In this document: piece after piece, positions 61,201 through 64,000 of the stretch
How positions within the stretch are numbered: the first letter of the stretch is position 1
How the letters are laid out: every line of letters begins with the position of its first letter
Source of the DNA: JANQPD01 sp963715655
GTDB taxonomy: Bacteria > Bacteroidota > Bacteroidia > Flavobacteriales > Schleiferiaceae
Reading direction: 5' to 3'
Length of the DNA stretch: 64,000 nucleotides
NCBI GenBank assembly: GCA_963715655.1
Contig: OY970262.1
Location: forward strand, 3,224,001 to 3,288,000
Notes under the pieces: model-generated
Seen by the model: the letters and a program-made list of their open reading frames with translations, nothing else
Database searches by the model: none
What the model was told of the DNA's origin: nothing
Made by a program: the position numbers and the translations under genes

Positions 61201-63201
61201 AACGCTATTCATAACGATTAAGGTTCCTAATGAATCATTTAAAATACCACCACCGCTACCGGCTGTGCCGTTTGCCGTATTGCCTCTAATTTTTGTGTTG
61301 CTATTTACCGTAAGTGTTCCTCTTAGGTTGTAAATACCTCCACCACCTTGGTTAGCTAATAATCCACTAGCCGTGTTATTTGTAATGGTAGAAGAACTTA
61401 CCGTCATGTTACCTGAACCATTCCATAAACCGCCACCTTCTGCGGCAGCTGCATTACCATCAATAGTACTACCTGTAATAGTTGCATTACCTGCACCAGT
61501 AATGTGCAAAGCACCACCGTTACCGGGAGCAGTTCCTGATGTATTACTGTTTAACGTAGAGTTTACAATAGAAACACCACCCATAGCACCCGAATTATCT
61601 TCAATGGCACCACCTGCGCGATTACTTGTATTTAAAGAAACCGTGGTATTAGTAACATTTAGCGTTGCGCCAGCATCATTTAAAATTCCACCACCGCTAC
61701 CGCTGGTTCCATCTGCATCGTTATTTGTAATAGTACTGTTTGTAATGTTTAAGGTTCCTGATAAGTTATAAAAACCACCACCACCTTGGTCAGATGCTGC
61801 TCCACTTGCAGTGTTGTTATCTACCAATAAGGTATCAGCATTCATGGTTCCTGCTCCGTTCCAAATTGCTCCACCTTCCGCAGAAGCTGTATTGGCTGTA
61901 AAATCAGAACTAGTAATGTTCATATTTCCTGCTCCACTAATGTGAATTGCTCCACCGTTACCCGGATTTGCAGAAGTTGCATTGGCATTAAAAATTACGT
62001 CCGTAATATTTACAGTAGTTGCAGCGCCACTATTATCTTCAATTGCACCACCTGCTCTATTTGCAGTATTGTTTGAAATTGTTCCACCGGTTACTGTTAA
62101 TGTAGCACCCGCATCATTCAAAATTCCACCACCGCTACCACTAGTTCCGTTTGCAATATTGTTGGTTATTCTTGTGTTGTTTCTTACCGTTAACATTCCC
62201 GAAAGGTTGTAAATACCTCCGCCACCGTTATCAGATGCGGCTCCGCTTGCTGTGTTTGCGTTAATTTGAACGCTATCTACAACCATAGAACCTGAACCAT
62301 TCCATAAACCACCACCTTCTGAGGCTGCACTATTTGCATTTACTGTACCTCTAATTATTGTTACATTACTTGCACCAGTTACGTGTAATCCACCACCGTT
62401 ACCGGGATTGGTACCCGTTGTGTTCATGTTTAAAGTAACGTCAGTTAAATTTACAATAGATGTAGCTCCCGCATTTACTTCAATACCACCACCAGCTCTA
62501 TTGGAGGTGTTTCCGGTAATACTAGAATTTGTAACATTTACCGAACCACCATTTGTATTTAAAATGGCACCACCGCTACCGCTTGTACCGGTAGCTGAGT
62601 TGTTACTAAGTGTACAGGTGTTTGAAATTGTAACAGTACCACCATTATTAGCAATAGCACCGCCACCATTTGTGGCCGCTGCTCCTGCTGCGGTATTATT
62701 ATCTAAAAGCGTGTTGTTAAAGCTGGCAGAACCACCGCTAACAAAAATAGCCCCACCGCTTACTGAAGCTGTAGAGTTTGTAAGGTTACAACCTATAAAA
62801 GAAAGTGTACCGCCATTATTAATTACAAGACCACCACTCGCGGTTGTAGAACCATTGGTGAGTGTAAGATCTTCCATAGTAAGATCTCCGGCACTTGTAA
62901 GGTTGAATACTCGGCTAGCACTATTTCCGGTGATGGTGGTAAGCACTGTACTATTGCCTTGTACGTACAAAGTTTTATTCACCAAAATTTCTCCGGAAGT
63001 AAGCACGGTGTTACCAAAGTTGGTAAATAAACCAAAAGTAATCGTGTCTCCACTGGCTGCGGTTGAAACAGCATTACGCAAGGAGCCGGCTCCCGCATCG
63101 TTATTGTTTGTAACATTAATTACAGCTGCATTGGCCGAAAAACCAAGAAGGCAAACTGTACTTAAAGTAAACAAACTTTTAAAAAGTAATTTACAATTCA
63201 T
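58243..63201 (-). CDS. Giant secreted beta-helix repeat protein with T9SS sorting domain
   Basis: A 1652-residue protein with a signal peptide (LFKSLFTLSTVCLLGFSANAA). Residues ~20-1480 form a right-handed beta-helix with GGG(I/A/G)xN turns about every 29 residues. Five such coils make a ~147-residue super-repeat (for instance NTASGAASDQGGGGIYNLSG, GTSGSGGGILND, NRAGGAIEDNSG, PGNGGAIHISG, AEGGAIWNGAG) present about eight times. Then comes a choice-of-anchor Q-like domain (TLVANNTSSGAGTDVAD ... DIGAFEFQ) and a type A T9SS domain (MYPNPATVGSVKIEIS ... RLMIVK). It is probably a cell-surface adhesin or polysaccharide-binding protein. Confidence 0.88.
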   Translation of the reverse strand: MNCKLLFKSLFTLSTVCLLGFSANAAVINVTNNNDAGAGSLRNAVSTAASGDTITFGLFTNFGNTVLTSGEILVNKTLYVQGNSTVLTTITGNSASRVFNLTSAGDLTMEDLTLTNGSTTASGGLVINNGGTLSFIGCNLTNSTASVSGGAIFVSGGSASFNNTLLDNNTAAGAAATNGGGAIANNGGTVTISNTCTLSNNSATGTSGSGGAILNTNGGSVNVTNSSITGNTSNRAGGGIEVNAGATSIVNLTDVTLNMNTTGTNPGNGGGLHVTGASNVTIIRGTVNANSAASEGGGLWNGSGSMVVDSVQINANTASGAASDNGGGGIYNLSGMLTVRNNTRITNNIANGTSGSGGGILNDAGATLTVTGGTISNNTANRAGGAIEDNSGAATTVNITDVIFNANATSANPGNGGAIHISGAGNMNITSSDFTANTASAEGGAIWNGAGTMNADTLLVDNNTASGAASDQGGGGFYNLSGTLNITNSTITNNDADGTSGSGGGILNDAGATLNVTNTTVSLNTSNRAGGAIEDNSGAMGGVSIVNSTLNSNTSGTAPGNGGALHITGAGNATITGSTIDGNAAAAEGGGLWNGSGNMTVSSSTITNNTASGLLANQGGGGIYNLRGTLTVNSNTKIRGNTANGTAGSGGGILNDSLGTLIVMNSVISNNTSNRAGGGIEDVSYSSTTTLISNSNLDSNATSMAPGNGGAIHITGNGSIDINGGRFSFNTASAEGGALWNGAGTMDIDSALIDNNTASGAASDQGGGGIYNLSGTLNVNGGTVISNNLANGAAGSGGGILNDVGGTLNINNTTISNNTSNRAGGGIEDNSGAATPMSFINVKLNNNVTNNAPGNGGGLHITGAGNVGITGGEAIGNTAGSEGGGLWSGSGSMTIDGMTIANNTASGNAPNEGGGGIYNLRGLLSITNSTIRGNVADGTSGSGGGILNDSAGTMVLTGTKVRGNTSNRAGGGIEDNSGMMMAVSLSNVNLDSNVTNMAPGNGGGLHITGSGGATITNGTANYNTAGAEGGALWSGTGAMTVSGTTINFNTASGAMSNQGGGGIYNLRGLLTVTGVTLSNNAADGTAGSGGAILNDSAGTFIVTGSTLSNNSANRAGGAIEDNSGAATTVVIRNVMLSGNSTASAPGNGGGLHITGAGNVNISGSMVNNNTAAAEGGGLWNGAGTMNVDSVSFAGNVASGAAADNGGGALYNLSGTLNISNSSFVRNSANGTAGSGGAILNDNGATLSIGSSVFNENTSNRAGGAIEDASTNATLVRMRNVGFNNNSTGSAPGNGGAIHISGNGNMDIAASDFIGNVAAREGGALWNGSGIMNLDSISVESNIASGNAADDGGAGVFNNGGTINMRNSTVANNASVGTASNGGGLHNAMGTFNLLNSTVSSNTATGKGGGIYNTGTFTSANNTVAFNSAGKVGGGIAQARVNDQLNLASTLVANNTSSGAGTDVADSVGTITSQGFNLIRIDNSNVITPMPSDIVGTQANPIVAPMGQLADNGGFTNTHALLCGNKAIDGGDASATGVDQRGFAVAGDAKDIGAFEFQDTCSTVGLVENGALAQSKMYPNPATVGSVKIEISNAIAGPVDVTIIDATGRVLVTIEKATQRVIEFSVNNFPAGAYNVRLTTENEISAQRLMIVK

Positions 63202-63396
63202 AAGGGGTAAGTTTTAAATTATTAAAAAATTGTGAAGAAAAAATTGCAGTATTTTTCTTACACCGTTAAATACGCAGTTTTGTAGGGAATGGTTTACATT
63301 TTTTACTAAAAAAAGCAATAAAATATTTAAACCACTGATTTTCAAATCCTTTAATTCTCAAATAATTTTGAGCTATGTGGAAATAGCGGCAAGCAT

Positions 63397-63404
63397 TATA
63401 TTTG
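63397..63404 (+). promoter_or_regulatory. TAnnTTTG box abutting the thyA start
   Basis: TATATTTG ends 5 bases before ATG 63410; a leaderless transcript is likely. Confidence 0.55.
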
Positions 63405-63409
63405 AAGCA

Positions 63410-64000
63410 ATGAAAAACTACCACGATTTACTGCGCCATGTAATGGCAAATGGCAACTTAAAAGGCGACCGAACCGGTACCGGTACCCAATCAGTTTTTG
63501 GTTACCAGATGCGTTTTAATTTAGAAGAAGGCTTTCCGCTTTTAACTACAAAAAAGGTGCATTTAAAATCTATTATTCATGAATTGCTGTGGTTTTTACA
63601 AGGCGATACCAATATTGGTTACTTGGTACAGAATGGTGTAAATATTTGGAATGAATGGCCTTTTCAAAATTACTTGAATGAAAAAGGTCTTTCTGAAAAA
63701 TTACCAAAGCATACTGATGCATGGAAAGCAGAATTAAAACAATTTGTAGAGCAAATAAAAACAAATAAAGCTTTTGCGGATAAATGGGGTGAACTTGGCC
63801 CTGTGTATGGAAAACAATGGCGCAATTTTGAAGGAGTAGATCAAATTAGTGAGGTTGTAAACACGTTAAAAACCAATCCTAATTCCAGAAGAATGTTAGT
63901 GAGCGCCTGGAACCCGAAAGAAGTGCCGGTAATGGCAAAATCAGGCTTACCTCCTTGCCATACTATTTTTCAATTTTATGTGGCCAATGGCAAATTGAGC
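63410..64000 (+). CDS. thyA: Thymidylate synthase (partial, C-terminus off window)
   Basis: The first 197 codons of ThyA, which methylates dUMP to dTMP using methylenetetrahydrofolate. MKNYHDLLRHVMANG and KGDRTGTGTQSVFGYQMRF are the usual N-terminus with the phosphate-binding Arg. HELLWFLQGDTNI and GPVYGKQWRNFEG follow. The catalytic Cys is in SGLPPCHTIFQFYV near the window edge. ATG 63410 sits right behind a TATATTTG box. Confidence 0.97.
   Translation, partial: MKNYHDLLRHVMANGNLKGDRTGTGTQSVFGYQMRFNLEEGFPLLTTKKVHLKSIIHELLWFLQGDTNIGYLVQNGVNIWNEWPFQNYLNEKGLSEKLPKHTDAWKAELKQFVEQIKTNKAFADKWGELGPVYGKQWRNFEGVDQISEVVNTLKTNPNSRRMLVSAWNPKEVPVMAKSGLPPCHTIFQFYVANGKLS

Noticed and set aside
62408..63217. 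Long plus-strand reading frame (269 codons) and several others (59477-60013, 60494-60892, 61373-61771) across the beta-helix gene
   Set aside because: They are antisense to the Gly/Asn/Thr repeats, giving only monotonous Pro/Leu/Val sequence in step with the repeat period; no promoter or domain.
1..64000. tRNA and rRNA genes
   Set aside because: I looked for TTCGAATC-type T-loops and acceptor stems in the intergenic gaps and for rRNA landmarks and saw none; a covariance-model scan would be needed to be certain.

Overview
The window reads as a chromosomal segment of a Bacteroidota bacterium, most likely a marine-type member of the Flavobacteriales. The evidence is two proteins with C-terminal type IX secretion sorting domains, a TamL lipoprotein, a short RpoD without region 1.1, recurrent TAnnTTTG promoter boxes in place of Shine-Dalgarno-led signals, and an endonuclease III without its iron-sulfur cysteines. 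The exact genus cannot be read from the sequence.

Layout. 1-5.3 kb is an accessory island. It holds a group II intron with its reverse transcriptase (minus strand, running off the left edge), then a small array of AT-rich gene cassettes separated by palindromic attC-like sites. A second, 5'-truncated group II intron remnant sits at the same point of another attC-like site, followed by an orphan small protein and a Fic-domain protein. 5.3-10.8 kb (minus) holds kynureninase, kynurenine 3-monooxygenase and a GT-C type glycosyltransferase, plus a UbiA-like membrane protein. 10.9-16 kb (plus) holds gcvP and a secreted T9SS protein. 16.3-24.8 kb (minus) is a housekeeping block: rpoD, pnp, rpsO, accD, class I aldolase and tamL. 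24.8-39.3 kb holds an RNA methyltransferase, an EamA transporter, an O-methyltransferase, an M16 peptidase, an S9 peptidase, a membrane pyrophosphatase, a TPR lipoprotein, a GDPD lipoprotein with an SDR reductase, and oligopeptidase B. 40-51.2 kb holds a large TolB-propeller outer-membrane protein, a YehS-like protein, a DEAD-box helicase next to a cold-shock protein, a BaiN-like flavoprotein, a KefB-like antiporter, nth and bcp. 52-63.2 kb (minus) holds an inactive/active M16 peptidase pair, three secreted proteins of unknown function and a 1652-residue beta-helix T9SS protein. The window ends inside thyA.

Noncoding structure is rich. Three arrays of a 127-136 bp repeat lie beyond gene 3' ends. 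A 65-69 bp C/G-rich palindrome occurs once between genes and once in frame inside a glycosyltransferase gene. A ~70 bp dispersed repeat, a 21 bp tandem array and a GTCACCCTGAGTG palindrome are also present. Several genes have a TAnnTTTG box only 4-6 nt before the start codon, which would give leaderless mRNAs.

The most unusual item is the cassette array at 1.26-3.66 kb. Cassettes have fixed spacing between site and start codon, sites end in a shared CGCACAA/TTGTGCG palindrome that does not fit the classical integron core, and group II introns are inserted at the same position in two of the three sites.
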